Counted from the first letter of the stretch, positions 17,466 through 27,977 are shown. The stretch: 64,000 nt of DNA from Bacillota bacterium (GCA_023390115.1 JAEWDM010000040.1:186001-250000); one strand, 5' to 3'. Notes: generated by a model from the sequence alone, not told the origin. Translations and numbers: made by a program.

Positions 17466-18284
17466 CTATACCCAGGTTAAATGTCCTTTAGTGTTAACTC
17501 CCCCGATTCCCTTCTCTCCTGATACCGTGAGCCTTATGGCCTCTCTTGGAAATATAGTTTTGCGGGAGTCGGTAAGGGCTATCTTTTTTGCTATTATTGA
17601 AGGATCGAGCGCATTGATTAGTATTCTGCCGGGAGAGCTGGCAAAATTTGCACCTTCATCTATTATAGCTTCATAATATGATTGGCAGGCCCCTGCAAAA
17701 ATGCTCAGCCGATCCTTATCAGGCTGATATTTTCTTGCTATGTTTACAGATTGTATAAAATATTTTGAGGTTCTGTAGCTTTCTACCGAATCTCTTTTTT
17801 CATTCCCCTTCTTTATGCCGTCATGTCCTGTGACAACCAGTATATCCGGACGGTTTTGCTCAAGAAGGTTTCTTACGATCCCGGGCTGCTGGCTTTCCGG
17901 CGCAAGTATGCCCACGGGCTCCAGCCTTGCTTCCTTATATTGCTTCATGCACATATCCAGAAAGTCTCTGCTGGAATCTATGTGAAGTATTTTTCCGGGC
18001 TTTGCATTAAATCTGCTCAGTAATAAGAGGTTATTGAGATTGCTTCTTCTGTTCACTGATTGCCTGACATTGGAAAAATATCTTTGAGCGCTTAAATATG
18101 CGTTTCTGGAATTTTTCTTTACAAGGTCGTCTTCACCCGAATCCGCTTCAATTCTGTGAAGCAGTCCTCTCAGTACAAAAACAGGCTTTGCTCTGCCTGT
18201 GCTTATTATATCAGTTACCGCAAAATAAACATCGGAGCCATAGGATTTCCTTGTTACAACGTCACCTATCTGAAAATCGGACAT
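17466..18284 (-). CDS. yabG: Sporulation-specific protease YabG
   Basis: A 272-residue protein recognisable as YabG, the peptidase (family U57) that trims spore coat proteins late in sporulation; length is slightly below the usual 290. Motifs include the N-terminal FQIGDVVTRKSYGSDVYF, PDILVVTGHDG, SVNIARKYQPDKDRLSIF and FAGACQSYYEAIIDEGANFA. A GGGGGGAT ribosome site precedes the ATG. It is a lone gene on the minus strand, probably SigK dependent, but I could not place a SigK promoter with confidence. Confidence 0.93.
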   Translation of the reverse strand: MSDFQIGDVVTRKSYGSDVYFAVTDIISTGRAKPVFVLRGLLHRIEADSGEDDLVKKNSRNAYLSAQRYFSNVRQSVNRRSNLNNLLLLSRFNAKPGKILHIDSSRDFLDMCMKQYKEARLEPVGILAPESQQPGIVRNLLEQNRPDILVVTGHDGIKKGNEKRDSVESYRTSKYFIQSVNIARKYQPDKDRLSIFAGACQSYYEAIIDEGANFASSPGRILINALDPSIIAKKIALTDSRKTIFPREAIRLTVSGEKGIGGVNTKGHLTWV

Positions 18285-18519
18285 ATATTTATCCCCCCAA
18301 AAAAGTGTGGTTAGTGAAGCTGTATCCCAAAAGCTTAACTTACCTGTATGACAGAAGCTTTTTAGGAAATACTCTTAATACGGGTATGAAAATGCAGCGG
18401 GGCACAGCGAATTTCATATTACATAATATGCAGGGGACCTTAATTGGGGACTTATGTTAAGTCAGAATAGTTGTAAATAGCGTAAATATTATATTTAAAA
18501 CATGAGAGGGTTGGATCAA

Positions 18520-21500
18520 ATGCAGCTTTACCACAGCATACTCATAGGAGCGGCTATAATTTCATTGTTTGCATTTATATTTTGGATATCAGTTTACAGG
18601 AGAAAGGACATGGCGCTATTAAAAATTCATGATGCTTCGCTTACATGCGAGGAACTGGAAGAGCATGCAAAGGAAATAGCTTTTGAGCATATTGTTTCTA
18701 AAAAGCCCGGTATAATAAAGTGGCCTGTTATCAGGATGAATGAGAATTATGCTTTTATTGCGAATTCATATAAGATATTAAATGAGGATGTTCGAAAAAA
18801 ATGCAGCATTCCCCCTGCGGCGGAATGGCTGCTTGACAACTTCTACATAATAGAAGAGCAGACTCAGAATATACGGAGAGATTATTTTTCAACACAGAGC
18901 TATGCAGGCCTGCCTGTATTAAAATGCGGCCGGCTAAGAGGGTATGCCAGAGCCTACGCGATAGCTATGGAGCTGGTTTCCCATACCAATGGACAGCTTG
19001 ATGAAAAGATAATCCTTAACTATATAAAGGCCTACCAATCGCATAATATACTTTTGGACAGAGAGCTAAACGCTATACCGGTAATGATAAGGCTTTCTCT
19101 TATCGAAAATATCAGGTATATTTGTGAAAAAATAATTGATACTCATGTGGAATGGAGAAAGGCGGACGAGCTTATTGAAAGCATTGCAGGCGATAAGGAA
19201 GGGGAGGGGCAAGGCCTTGCGGGAGTATTGGGGAGCCAGTCCGAGGGATTTAAAAATGCCAGCCCCTCATTTATTGAGCATCTGTCCTATCGCTTGAGGA
19301 AGGCCGGGGGAAATTATGCCAGAGTGCTCGGATATATAGATGAGAATATGCTGAAATATGGCGAAAGCATAGATTCTTTAACGCAAAAGGAGCATAACGC
19401 TCAGGCTGTCAACACGGTAGCCATAGGAAACTGCATTATGAGCCTCAAATTTATGTCTTCTCTTGACTGGGTTGAGATGTTTGAGGCCTTAAGCCATGTT
19501 CAGGGAATTTTGGCACGCGACCCCGACGGCACATACCCTCTGATGGATTTGACGTCAAGGGAGCAGTACCGTAAAAAGGTGGAGGAGCTTTCCGGCAGGT
19601 TCAATATGCCCGAGGTGCATGTGGCAAATGAGGCAATTGAGCTGGCGCGCTTAGCGTGCTCACGCTGCGGCACGCTAAGCGGCGGAGAGGAGCATGAGGG
19701 CTCTTTTAAAGCTTATATTGAATCAAACCGGTGCAAGCGGTTTTGCCATGTGGGATATTACCTTATAGGAAAGGGGGAGGCAAAGCTTAAAGAAAAGATA
19801 GGCCATAAGTCTGCCGGAGGCGCGGGAATAACCGCGGGCTTTAAGAGCAGAAGGACATTTTGGTATATGGCTTCTATTGCAATAGTGGCTTTTGCTGTGG
19901 GAGGGCTTTGCATAATATATGCACGTCAAAGGATGAATACCCCAAGCATACCCTTGCTTTTGCTCACGGCTGCCGCTGTGCTTATACCGACCCTGGATAT
20001 TTCTGTAAATGCAGTGAATTGGGCTGTTTGCAAGATTTTTAAGCCCTCCGTATTCCCCAGGCTTGAGTTTAAGGAGGGTATTCCTCCGGACTGTGCGACT
20101 GTTGTGGTTATACCTGCTCTTCTGCCTGATGAAGGGCGTGTTAAGGAGCTGCTTGAAAATTTAGAGAGGCATTTTCTCTGCAACAAGGAGGAAAACCTGT
20201 ATTTTGCGCTGGCGGGAGACTTTAAGGATGCTCCCCGCAAGGAAATGCCGGGAGACGCAAAAATAATAGAGGAAGGAATAAATGGCGTAAGAGATCTCAA
20301 CGACAAATACAGGAAAGACGGAGAGCATGAGGTTTTTTATTTTTTCCATAGGGAAAGGCAATTTAACGACAGGCAGGAAAAATGGATGGGATGGGAAAGA
20401 AAGAGAGGGGCCCTGGTTGAGTTTAACGACATGCTTGCAGGTGAAGGACGGGGCAGCTACTTGTATTCCTCCAGTGATTCACTCCCATTGGGAATAAGGT
20501 ACGTAATAACTCTTGATGCCGACACAATAATTCCTATTGATGGAGCGAAAAAGCTTATAGGCACTATTGCCCATCCTTTAAACACGCCTTTGGCAGATTA
20601 TGACAGGGGAATAGTTACTGAAGGATATGGGCTTATACAGCCAAGAATTTCCTTTGATGTTGAAAGCGCAAACAAATCTGTGTTTTCACGTATTTTTACC
20701 GGACAGGAGGGAATAGACCCATATTCATGTGCAATATCCGATGTCTATCAGGACCTTTTTGGAGAAGGCATATTTACAGGCAAAGGAATTTATGATGTAG
20801 TGGTGTTCAGAAATGTGTTAAAAAATGCCATACCTGAAAACGCTGTTTTGAGCCATGACATTCTGGAGGGCTCCTATGTCCGGGTGGGGCTCTCGTCAGA
20901 CCTTGAGCTTATAGACTCATATCCTTCAAGGTATAATTCCTATGCCGCCAGAATGCACCGCTGGGTAAGAGGAGACTGGCAGTTAATACCATGGCTGTGT
21001 ACGAGGGTGAGGGATAAGGATGGAACCAGTATAAGGAATCCTCTGTCTGCCATATCAAAATGGAAAATAGCGGATAATATCAGAAGAAGTCTTTTGGCGC
21101 CGGGACTTGTTCTTGTTATTGCTCTGGGGCTGACGCTGCTTCCCGGATCTGCCCTGTTCTGGCTTGGACTGGCGGCTTTGGCAATTGCGCTTCCTCTTAT
21201 AACCTATATTGCAGATTCTCTTGCTTCAAAGCCCTTTGGCCTTTACAGAATTAAAAGGCATGTCCCTGTTATATCAGGTCTTAAGTCCATGCTTTTGCAA
21301 GAGGTGCTTTTATTTATGCTTTTGCCGTACCAGGCGTGCTTAATGGTCCATGCTATAGCAACAAGCCTTATAAGGGTTTTTATAACTCGGAGGAATATGC
21401 TTGAGTGGATAACGGCGGCAGATGTGGAAAAAGGGCAAAAAAACTCTTTAGAAAGCTATTATTTTAAAATGAAAAGCTCTTTCGTCACACCTGTAATTTT

Positions 21501-24500
21501 ATTGATTTTAAGCATGCTTCTTAATCCGTCCTCATTGGCGCTGCCGTTGCTTCTCCTTGCCCTTTGGGGAGCGGGGCCCTTTGTTGCTTACGGCATCAGC
21601 AGAGAAAGCAGGGAGGAGCCTCCAAGGCTTGAGGACGAGGACATACTTGAGCTGAGAAAAATTTCAAGAAAGATATGGAGGTATTTTGAGGAATTTGTTA
21701 ATTCCGACAGCCACTTTTTGCCTCCCGATAATTATCAGGAGGACCCGCCTAACGGAGTAGCGAGAAGGACCTCCCCAACCAATATAGGTCTGGGTATGCT
21801 GGCTTCTCTGGCAGCCAGAGATTTAGGCTATATAGGCACGCATGAAATGACGGGCATAATCTTAAATACTGTCTCTGCCATTGAAAAAATGGAGAAGTGG
21901 AACGGGCATCTTTACAACTGGTATGATACAAGCACTCTTGAGCCTTTAAGGCCCAGATACATTTCCACCGTTGACAGCGGAAACCTTGTGTGCTATTTAA
22001 TAACGCTGGCTCAGGGGCTCCGGCAGTATTTAAATATGCCTCTTGCGGATCCGGTTTTTATTAAAGGCATAAGAGATACCGCGGAGCTTGTGAACTCAGA
22101 GAGCGGAAGGGATGTTTTTGATTGGAGGGAGTTTGGTGACATAGCTCCCGAAGGAAGGGTTGATCTGATTCTTTGGAGCAGGGCGTTGGAAAGGTCGGTT
22201 AAGCCTTTGCCCCAGCAAGAGAAAGTCATCCCTATGCCTCAGGAAAGGACGGCCGGCAGAAGCAGATGGAAGACTAAATTTGAATATATGATAGCGGGCT
22301 TTAAAAGGGAGCTGTCGGAGTACATGCCATGGCTGAAAATGCTGGAAAGCATCCCCGGGCAGGATAAAAGGGCAAGGGAGGCAATAAATCCGCTTTTGGA
22401 CAATGTGGCACTAAAGAACATGCCTGAAGCAGGCAAAAAGGCTATAGATAACATTTCCGTGCTGATGGGAGAGAGGGATGACGGCGGGGGCGAAAGCAGG
22501 GAAATGCTGGCATGGCTTGGGGAAATGAAGGCGCTCATCGAAAAGGCTGTGAAAAACTCTGAGGAGCTTATTTCCAAATATAAAGGGCTCATTGACAAAA
22601 TACAGGGAATATCTTATGCAACTAAATTTGCCCCGTTGTATGTCGAGAAAAAGCAGTTGTTTTCTATAGGATATAATATAGAAGAGGGCAGGCTTACAAA
22701 TTCATTTTATGATTTGCTTGCGTCTGAAGCAAGACAAACCAGCTATGTTGCCATAGCAAGGGGAGAGGTTCCCGCAAAGCACTGGTTCAGAATGGGAAGA
22801 GCGCTTACCGTAGTAGATCGCTATAAGGGCCTGGTGTCATGGACAGGTACTATGTTTGAGTACCTTATGCCGGCACTTATAATGAAAACCTTTAAAAATA
22901 CCCTTATGGATGAGACATACTCCTTTGCGGTGAGATGTCAGAAAAAATACGGAAGACAGAGGCAGGCTCCGTGGGGGGCCTCCGAATCGGCATTTTATTC
23001 CCTTGACATAAACCTTGACTACCAGTACAAGGCTGTGGGAGTGCCCTGGCTTGGCTTGAAGAGGGGGCTTATACAGGATATAGTGGTTGCTCCGTATTCT
23101 ACATTTTTAGCTCTTCCCGTTGACCCCGAATGTGCTGTGGAAAACATAAAAAGGTTAAAAAATGAGGGAATGGACGGTGCTTACGGGTATTATGAAGCTA
23201 TAGACTATACTCCTGAAAGAATACCCTTCGGATCAAAAAAGGGGATAGTAAAAAGCTTTATGGTGCATCATCAGGGGATGAGCCTTTTGGCTCTTGACAA
23301 TTTTCTAAATAAAGATATTATGCAGAAGCGGTTTCATTCCGAGCCGGAAATAAAGGCTGCCGAGCTTCTTCTGCAGGAGAAGGTTCCAACCAATATTGTA
23401 TTTGCAAAAGACGATAAGGAAAAAATTGAGCCTTTCAGAGATACAGTGTATAAGGAAAAGGCTTTTATAAAAAAATATACCCGCCCTGATACCGAGCTTT
23501 GCAAGGTACACATGCTTTCCAACGGAAGCTATTCCGTAATGATTACCGACAGGGGCACGGGCTTCAGCAGAAATAAAAGCTTTGCGGTGACGAGATGGAG
23601 AGAGGACAGAACTCTGGACAGCTATGGAATTATGTTTTATATACGCGATATAAATACAAACAAAAAATGGTCGGCGACCTATGCTCCTTATAACAAGCTT
23701 CCCGAAAAGTATGAGGTTGTGTTTACTCAGGATAAGGCCAGGTTTACCAGAAGAGACGGAAAAATTCAAACACAGACGGAAATAATTGTCGCGTCGGGAG
23801 ACAACACAGAAATCCGGAGGCTTTCACTTAAAAATAACGGAGAGGAGGCGTGTATGCTTGAGATAACCAGCTATCTTGAGGCGGTCATTGCCCCGCATGC
23901 GGCGGATGTCGCTCATCCTTCCTTCAGCAACCTTTTTGTGAGAACGGAATTTTTGCCGTCCTTAAATACTCTTGTAGCCAACAGGAGGCCGAGATCTGAA
24001 AAAGAGAAAAGCATCTGGCTCTCCAATACACTGGTTATTGAGGGAGAAAAAATAGGGCAGGTCCAGTATGAGACCGACAGAATGAAATTTATAGGCAGGG
24101 GAAATTATGTATTTAGCCCTGATGTTATTGAAAATGGCAAGCCGCTTTCAAACAGCGAGGGAGATGTGCTTGACCCGATAATGAGCTTAAGAACTGTTAT
24201 AAAGGTTGAAGCCGGGCAGACAGCAAGAATTTCATGTGCAATATCTGCAAGTGAAACCCGTGACAGGCTTTTTGAGATGATAGAGAAATACTCCGCCCCT
24301 GAAGGAGTGGAGGAGGGGTTCAGGCTGGCGCTTACAAGAAGCCAGGTTGAGACTAAGTACCTGAATATGGATGCTTCCGAAATAGAGCTTTACCATGAGC
24401 TGATAGCCCACATGATTTTTATAAGCCCTTTAAAAAGACTGCATACGTACAAATATTCTAAAGGCCAATCTTCCCTGTGGCCTTATGGGATATCGGGGGA

Positions 24501-27318
24501 TTTGCCTGTGATGCTGGTGATTTTAAAAAAGACCGATGAAATGGATATAGTGCACGAGGCCCTAAAGGCCCATGAATACTGGAGACTGAAAAGCCTGGCG
24601 GTCGATATGGTAATACTTAATGAGGAGGAAACCAGCTATGTGCATCCTTTAAGTGCTATTCTATCGGATGTCGTGTCGTCAAGTCACGCGCATGATATTT
24701 TAAATAAGCCGGGAGGAGTATTCATATTAAACAGAAATAACATTCCCGATGAGGATATCGGCCTTTTTCATGCAGTTGCAAGAATAGTACTGAGGGGCAG
24801 CGGAGGACGTTTGTCTCAGCAGGTAAAAAGCATACATCAGACTAATCTTCCGGAGCTTAAGGAATTCAACAATAGCGTGAAGGAATACAAGGGCCTTAGG
24901 CCGGATATGCCTGAACTTCAATATTTTAACGGTCTGGGAGGCTTCAGCCGCAATGGCGCCGAATATGTAATACGTCTTGAAAAAGAGCAAAAGACGCCCT
25001 TGCCATGGACGAATATAATTTCCAATCCGGAGTTCGGTTTTTTGGTGTCTGAATCGGGAGGCGGCTACACATGGAGTGAAAACAGCAGAGAAAACAAGCT
25101 GACTCCGTGGTCTAATGACCCTGTAAGCGACCCGACGGGAGAAATAATCTATATCCGTGACAACTATACCGGAGAGGTCTGGACAATAACACCCCTTCCC
25201 ATCAGAGAGAATGAAGCTTATATAATTACTCATGGGTTTGGATATTCCTCCTTCCGGCATATAAGCCACGGAATAGAGCAAAACATGACGGTGTTTGTGC
25301 CGGTGGGGCAGCCGGTAAAAATAAACCTGATAAGTATAAAAAACCTGTCGGGAAAAGACAGGAATCTGGCATTCACTTATTATATAAGGCCTGTAATGGG
25401 TGTGAGCGATCAAGCTACCGCAATGCATATAAATACATTCTCTGATGCTTCAGGGGCTTTAATAATGGAAAATCCTTATAATGAGGAGTTTGCCGGAAGA
25501 GCTTCATTTATAGATTCATCGGAAGCAGAAAGGACTGTGACGGGAGACAGAAATGAATTCTTTGGCTCAGGCAATGTTGCCGATCCTGAAGCTCTGAGGC
25601 GGAAACAGCTTTCGGGAGCCTTAGGGCGGGGATATGACCCTTGCGCCGTAATACAGGTAAATGTGGAGCTTAGAGCGGGAGAGGAGAGGGAATTTGTTTT
25701 TATTCTGGGACAGGTAAGGCAAAAGGAAAATGTTGCAGAGCTTGCGGCCCGGTATAGGAATGTAAATTATGCTAAAGAATCTCTTAAGGAGGTTAAGAAT
25801 TACTGGAAGGAAAAGCTGGATGCGGTGAAGGTGGACACTCCCGATATGTCTATGAACTATATTATTAACGGATGGCTGCTTTATCAGACAATTTCATGCA
25901 GGATATGGGCCAGATCAGGCTTTTACCAGTCGGGAGGGGCTTATGGCTTTAGAGATCAGCTTCAGGATTCCATTTCGCTGATGCATATATGGCCTGAGCT
26001 GGGCAGGAGCCAGATTCTGCTTCATGCAAGGCATCAATTCAAGGAGGGGGATGTACAGCACTGGTGGCATGAGCCTACGGGAAAGGGAACGCGCACCAGA
26101 ATTTCCGACGACCTTTTATGGCTGCCATTTGCAACTGCCGAGTATATCAGAATATCGGGGGATACAGGAATACTTGATGAAGCTGTGCCTTTTCTTGAGG
26201 CTGAACCCCTTAAGCCGTTTGAGGATGAAAAATATATTGTACCGGGTGTGTCGTCGGAGGTCTCTACGCTTTACGAACACTGTATGCGTGCCATAGAAAG
26301 GTCCATGGAGAGGGGAATGCATGGAATACCTCTGATGGGCGCCGGTGACTGGAATGATGGCATGAATACGGTAGGGAATAAGGGCAAGGGTGAAAGCATA
26401 TGGCTTGGATGGTTTTTATATTCCGTGCTTTTGCGGTTTTCTCCCATCTGCAGAAGCATGGGGGATGAGCAGTCGGCGGAAAAATATGAAGATGAGGCAA
26501 AAGCAATAGCCAAGGCAATAGAAGAAAACGCATGGGATGGAAGCTGGTACAGAAGAGCATATTTTGACAACGGAGTACCGTTAGGGTCATCTCAAAACAG
26601 GGAATGCCAGATAGACTCAATATCACAATCCTGGTCGGTTATATCGGGAGGGGGCAATAGGGAAAGGGCTGCAGAGGCTATGGCTTCCGTGGACAGGCAG
26701 CTTGTCAGGAGGGAGGAGGGGCTTGTAAAGCTTCTCGCGCCTCCTTTTGACGGGGGAGAGCTGGAGCCCGGGTATATAAAAGGGTATCTTCCGGGCGTAA
26801 GGGAGAACGGGGGACAGTATACCCATGCGGCTGCGTGGGTAATCATAGCGTTTGCGAAGCTTGGTGAGGGGGATAAGGCCTGGGAGCTGTTTCAGCTTAT
26901 AAACCCTATAAACCACTCAAGAACTTATATGGAATATTTAAAATACAAGGCGGAGCCTTATGTTATGCCTGCTGATGTATACGGAGTTCCACCTCATACG
27001 GGAAGGGGAGGATGGACCTGGTATACCGGTTCATCGGGTTGGATGTACAGGGCCGGACTGGAATATATACTTGGCTTCGGGAAAAACGGAGGCAGGCTTA
27101 TTATAGATCCGTGCATACCTCCCGGCTGGAGCGGGTATTCCATAAGGTACAGGTATATGGAGACCTTTTATGACATAGTTATAAAAAATCCCGATGGGGT
27201 GAGCAGGGGAGTAAAGCACATAAGCGTGGACGGAATTTTGTCTGAAGGAAATTCAATTGAGCTGGCTAATGACAGGAAAGAGCATTTTGCGGAGGTTTTA
27301 ATGGGGGAGAGCATTTAG
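18520..27318 (+). CDS. Cyclic beta-1,2-glucan synthase (GT84-GH189-GH94 type)
   Basis: A giant membrane protein of about 2,930 residues. The ATG at 18520 is preferred because GAGAGGG lies nine bases upstream; the ATG at 18502 has no site. Order: an N-terminal membrane helix; helices near 450-500; a GT84 glycosyltransferase region with the DAD motif (near 668) and RMHRWVRGDW (near 812); more helices to about 1030; a glycoamylase-like (GH189) domain with NSFYDLLASEAR near 1395; then GH94-type modules ending with GDWNDGMN near 2610. In characterised enzymes GT84 builds beta-1,2-glucan from UDP-glucose, GH189 cyclises and GH94 trims by phosphorolysis. All three parts appear intact. Function here, as a secreted or envelope glucan, is inferred. 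Confidence 0.88.
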   Translation: MQLYHSILIGAAIISLFAFIFWISVYRRKDMALLKIHDASLTCEELEEHAKEIAFEHIVSKKPGIIKWPVIRMNENYAFIANSYKILNEDVRKKCSIPPAAEWLLDNFYIIEEQTQNIRRDYFSTQSYAGLPVLKCGRLRGYARAYAIAMELVSHTNGQLDEKIILNYIKAYQSHNILLDRELNAIPVMIRLSLIENIRYICEKIIDTHVEWRKADELIESIAGDKEGEGQGLAGVLGSQSEGFKNASPSFIEHLSYRLRKAGGNYARVLGYIDENMLKYGESIDSLTQKEHNAQAVNTVAIGNCIMSLKFMSSLDWVEMFEALSHVQGILARDPDGTYPLMDLTSREQYRKKVEELSGRFNMPEVHVANEAIELARLACSRCGTLSGGEEHEGSFKAYIESNRCKRFCHVGYYLIGKGEAKLKEKIGHKSAGGAGITAGFKSRRTFWYMASIAIVAFAVGGLCIIYARQRMNTPSIPLLLLTAAAVLIPTLDISVNAVNWAVCKIFKPSVFPRLEFKEGIPPDCATVVVIPALLPDEGRVKELLENLERHFLCNKEENLYFALAGDFKDAPRKEMPGDAKIIEEGINGVRDLNDKYRKDGEHEVFYFFHRERQFNDRQEKWMGWERKRGALVEFNDMLAGEGRGSYLYSSSDSLPLGIRYVITLDADTIIPIDGAKKLIGTIAHPLNTPLADYDRGIVTEGYGLIQPRISFDVESANKSVFSRIFTGQEGIDPYSCAISDVYQDLFGEGIFTGKGIYDVVVFRNVLKNAIPENAVLSHDILEGSYVRVGLSSDLELIDSYPSRYNSYAARMHRWVRGDWQLIPWLCTRVRDKDGTSIRNPLSAISKWKIADNIRRSLLAPGLVLVIALGLTLLPGSALFWLGLAALAIALPLITYIADSLASKPFGLYRIKRHVPVISGLKSMLLQEVLLFMLLPYQACLMVHAIATSLIRVFITRRNMLEWITAADVEKGQKNSLESYYFKMKSSFVTPVILLILSMLLNPSSLALPLLLLALWGAGPFVAYGISRESREEPPRLEDEDILELRKISRKIWRYFEEFVNSDSHFLPPDNYQEDPPNGVARRTSPTNIGLGMLASLAARDLGYIGTHEMTGIILNTVSAIEKMEKWNGHLYNWYDTSTLEPLRPRYISTVDSGNLVCYLITLAQGLRQYLNMPLADPVFIKGIRDTAELVNSESGRDVFDWREFGDIAPEGRVDLILWSRALERSVKPLPQQEKVIPMPQERTAGRSRWKTKFEYMIAGFKRELSEYMPWLKMLESIPGQDKRAREAINPLLDNVALKNMPEAGKKAIDNISVLMGERDDGGGESREMLAWLGEMKALIEKAVKNSEELISKYKGLIDKIQGISYATKFAPLYVEKKQLFSIGYNIEEGRLTNSFYDLLASEARQTSYVAIARGEVPAKHWFRMGRALTVVDRYKGLVSWTGTMFEYLMPALIMKTFKNTLMDETYSFAVRCQKKYGRQRQAPWGASESAFYSLDINLDYQYKAVGVPWLGLKRGLIQDIVVAPYSTFLALPVDPECAVENIKRLKNEGMDGAYGYYEAIDYTPERIPFGSKKGIVKSFMVHHQGMSLLALDNFLNKDIMQKRFHSEPEIKAAELLLQEKVPTNIVFAKDDKEKIEPFRDTVYKEKAFIKKYTRPDTELCKVHMLSNGSYSVMITDRGTGFSRNKSFAVTRWREDRTLDSYGIMFYIRDINTNKKWSATYAPYNKLPEKYEVVFTQDKARFTRRDGKIQTQTEIIVASGDNTEIRRLSLKNNGEEACMLEITSYLEAVIAPHAADVAHPSFSNLFVRTEFLPSLNTLVANRRPRSEKEKSIWLSNTLVIEGEKIGQVQYETDRMKFIGRGNYVFSPDVIENGKPLSNSEGDVLDPIMSLRTVIKVEAGQTARISCAISASETRDRLFEMIEKYSAPEGVEEGFRLALTRSQVETKYLNMDASEIELYHELIAHMIFISPLKRLHTYKYSKGQSSLWPYGISGDLPVMLVILKKTDEMDIVHEALKAHEYWRLKSLAVDMVILNEEETSYVHPLSAILSDVVSSSHAHDILNKPGGVFILNRNNIPDEDIGLFHAVARIVLRGSGGRLSQQVKSIHQTNLPELKEFNNSVKEYKGLRPDMPELQYFNGLGGFSRNGAEYVIRLEKEQKTPLPWTNIISNPEFGFLVSESGGGYTWSENSRENKLTPWSNDPVSDPTGEIIYIRDNYTGEVWTITPLPIRENEAYIITHGFGYSSFRHISHGIEQNMTVFVPVGQPVKINLISIKNLSGKDRNLAFTYYIRPVMGVSDQATAMHINTFSDASGALIMENPYNEEFAGRASFIDSSEAERTVTGDRNEFFGSGNVADPEALRRKQLSGALGRGYDPCAVIQVNVELRAGEEREFVFILGQVRQKENVAELAARYRNVNYAKESLKEVKNYWKEKLDAVKVDTPDMSMNYIINGWLLYQTISCRIWARSGFYQSGGAYGFRDQLQDSISLMHIWPELGRSQILLHARHQFKEGDVQHWWHEPTGKGTRTRISDDLLWLPFATAEYIRISGDTGILDEAVPFLEAEPLKPFEDEKYIVPGVSSEVSTLYEHCMRAIERSMERGMHGIPLMGAGDWNDGMNTVGNKGKGESIWLGWFLYSVLLRFSPICRSMGDEQSAEKYEDEAKAIAKAIEENAWDGSWYRRAYFDNGVPLGSSQNRECQIDSISQSWSVISGGGNRERAAEAMASVDRQLVRREEGLVKLLAPPFDGGELEPGYIKGYLPGVRENGGQYTHAAAWVIIAFAKLGEGDKAWELFQLINPINHSRTYMEYLKYKAEPYVMPADVYGVPPHTGRGGWTWYTGSSGWMYRAGLEYILGFGKNGGRLIIDPCIPPGWSGYSIRYRYMETFYDIVIKNPDGVSRGVKHISVDGILSEGNSIELANDRKEHFAEVLMGESI

Positions 27319-27342
27319 GCAATTGTATTTTGGAGAAATGTA

Positions 27343-27371
27343 TTGACTTTAAGTAATAAAATGGATATAGT
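27343..27371 (+). promoter_or_regulatory. SigA promoter of small membrane protein gene
   Basis: TTGACT at 27343-27348 and TATAGT at 27366-27371, spacer 17 bases, located just after the glucan synthase stop. It supports the reality of the small gene that follows. Confidence 0.65.
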
Positions 27372-27425
27372 CTTATTGGAATAAACTTGAGTAAGCATAT
27401 TATAAGGAATGTATATTATTAGTTA

Positions 27426-27632
27426 TTGTGGGTGGTGGTTTTTTTGGTAATTAACCAGATCACAGTTATAAGGCTTGCAGGATGGGTCTCCCTCATGGGA
27501 GTAATTCTGTTAATTGCTATGAAGTTTTTATTTAAGCAGCCCATCAGCGGCGTGAGTGTAGCTATTTGCTTTTTAATCTCAATGCTGGCTTTGCTGAACG
27601 GATATGTATTGAATTCCGCAAATCTTTCTTAA
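27426..27632 (+). CDS. Small two-helix membrane protein, unknown
   Basis: A 62- to 68-residue hydrophobic protein with two membrane helices (about residues 13-34 and 40-60) and a short KFLFKQP loop between. Start is uncertain: TTG at 27426 or TTG at 27444, both near a GGTGG stretch. I do not recognise the family. The promoter at 27343-27371 and the composition support it as real. Nothing indicates its partner; the next gene is controlled separately. Confidence 0.5.
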   Translation: MWVVVFLVINQITVIRLAGWVSLMGVILLIAMKFLFKQPISGVSVAICFLISMLALLNGYVLNSANLS

Positions 27633-27648
27633 AAAATATAACTGTATA

Positions 27649-27733
27649 AAAGCATCTCTTAAGATGGGAAGAAATTACTTGCCCATATTCCTTGCTTGGA
27701 AATAGCACAATAAGGATCATTAAGAGGTGCTTT
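27649..27733 (+). ncRNA. Three-way-junction RNA fold or terminator, unclassified
   Basis: A 14-bp closing stem pairs 27649-27662 with 27720-27733 (one G-U). Inside, ATGGG/CCCAT (27664-27668, 27682-27686) and TCCTT/AAGGA (27689-27693, 27712-27716) make two more stems. A U-rich stretch follows. It may end the small gene transcript, but the branching is unusual for a terminator. No known family recognised. Confidence 0.4.
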
Positions 27734-27799
27734 ATTTCTTCATTCCAGAAATTACATCTGGAATATCTCTGGAAAGCATGTTAAAATGGTTGACATAAA

Positions 27800-27968
27800 A
27801 TAAAGCCGAATCTCCTGACAACGGAAAATGCATTTAATACTGGCTTCAAAGACTGTTGTTTCAAGAGTACGGGGGATAATAAATATGGGGTGAATAGCTG
27901 CTTATTTAAAATAAACAGCTTAGGGTGCCTCTACCCGAACCCGTCAGCTAACCTCGGAGGCTAACAAG
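27800..27968 (+). promoter_or_regulatory. Cyclic-di-AMP riboswitch (ydaO/yuaA type)
   Basis: The leader contains the conserved blocks of this RNA class in order: GCCGAATCTCC near 27804, GGGGTGAAT near 27896, GCTTAGGGTGCCTCTACC, then CCGAACCCGTCAGCTAACCT ending near 27955. The class binds cyclic-di-AMP and usually lowers expression of cell wall hydrolase or osmolyte genes. The downstream gene is a LysM/SleB-like hydrolase, the classic target. The 3-prime end runs into the AAGGAGGAG ribosome site, and I see no separate terminator, so control by masking translation is possible. Confidence 0.88.
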
Positions 27969-27977
27969 GAGGAGCTT

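Larger units (their letters stand above)
27319..27977. other. Regulatory stretch between glucan synthase and LysM hydrolase
   Basis: Contains a promoter, a small membrane protein gene, a branched RNA fold, an 8-bp inverted repeat ATTCCAGA/TCTGGAAT (27742-27764) and a cyclic-di-AMP riboswitch, each listed separately. Confidence 0.6.

Noticed and set aside
17401..17676. 91-codon forward frame
   Set aside because: It lies antisense over yabG and through the hairpin between the convergent genes; the minus-strand protein is clearly the real one.
24727..25428. Long minus-strand frame (233 codons) inside the glucan synthase
   Set aside because: Composition is a shadow of the plus-strand gene, which has continuous family motifs across this stretch.
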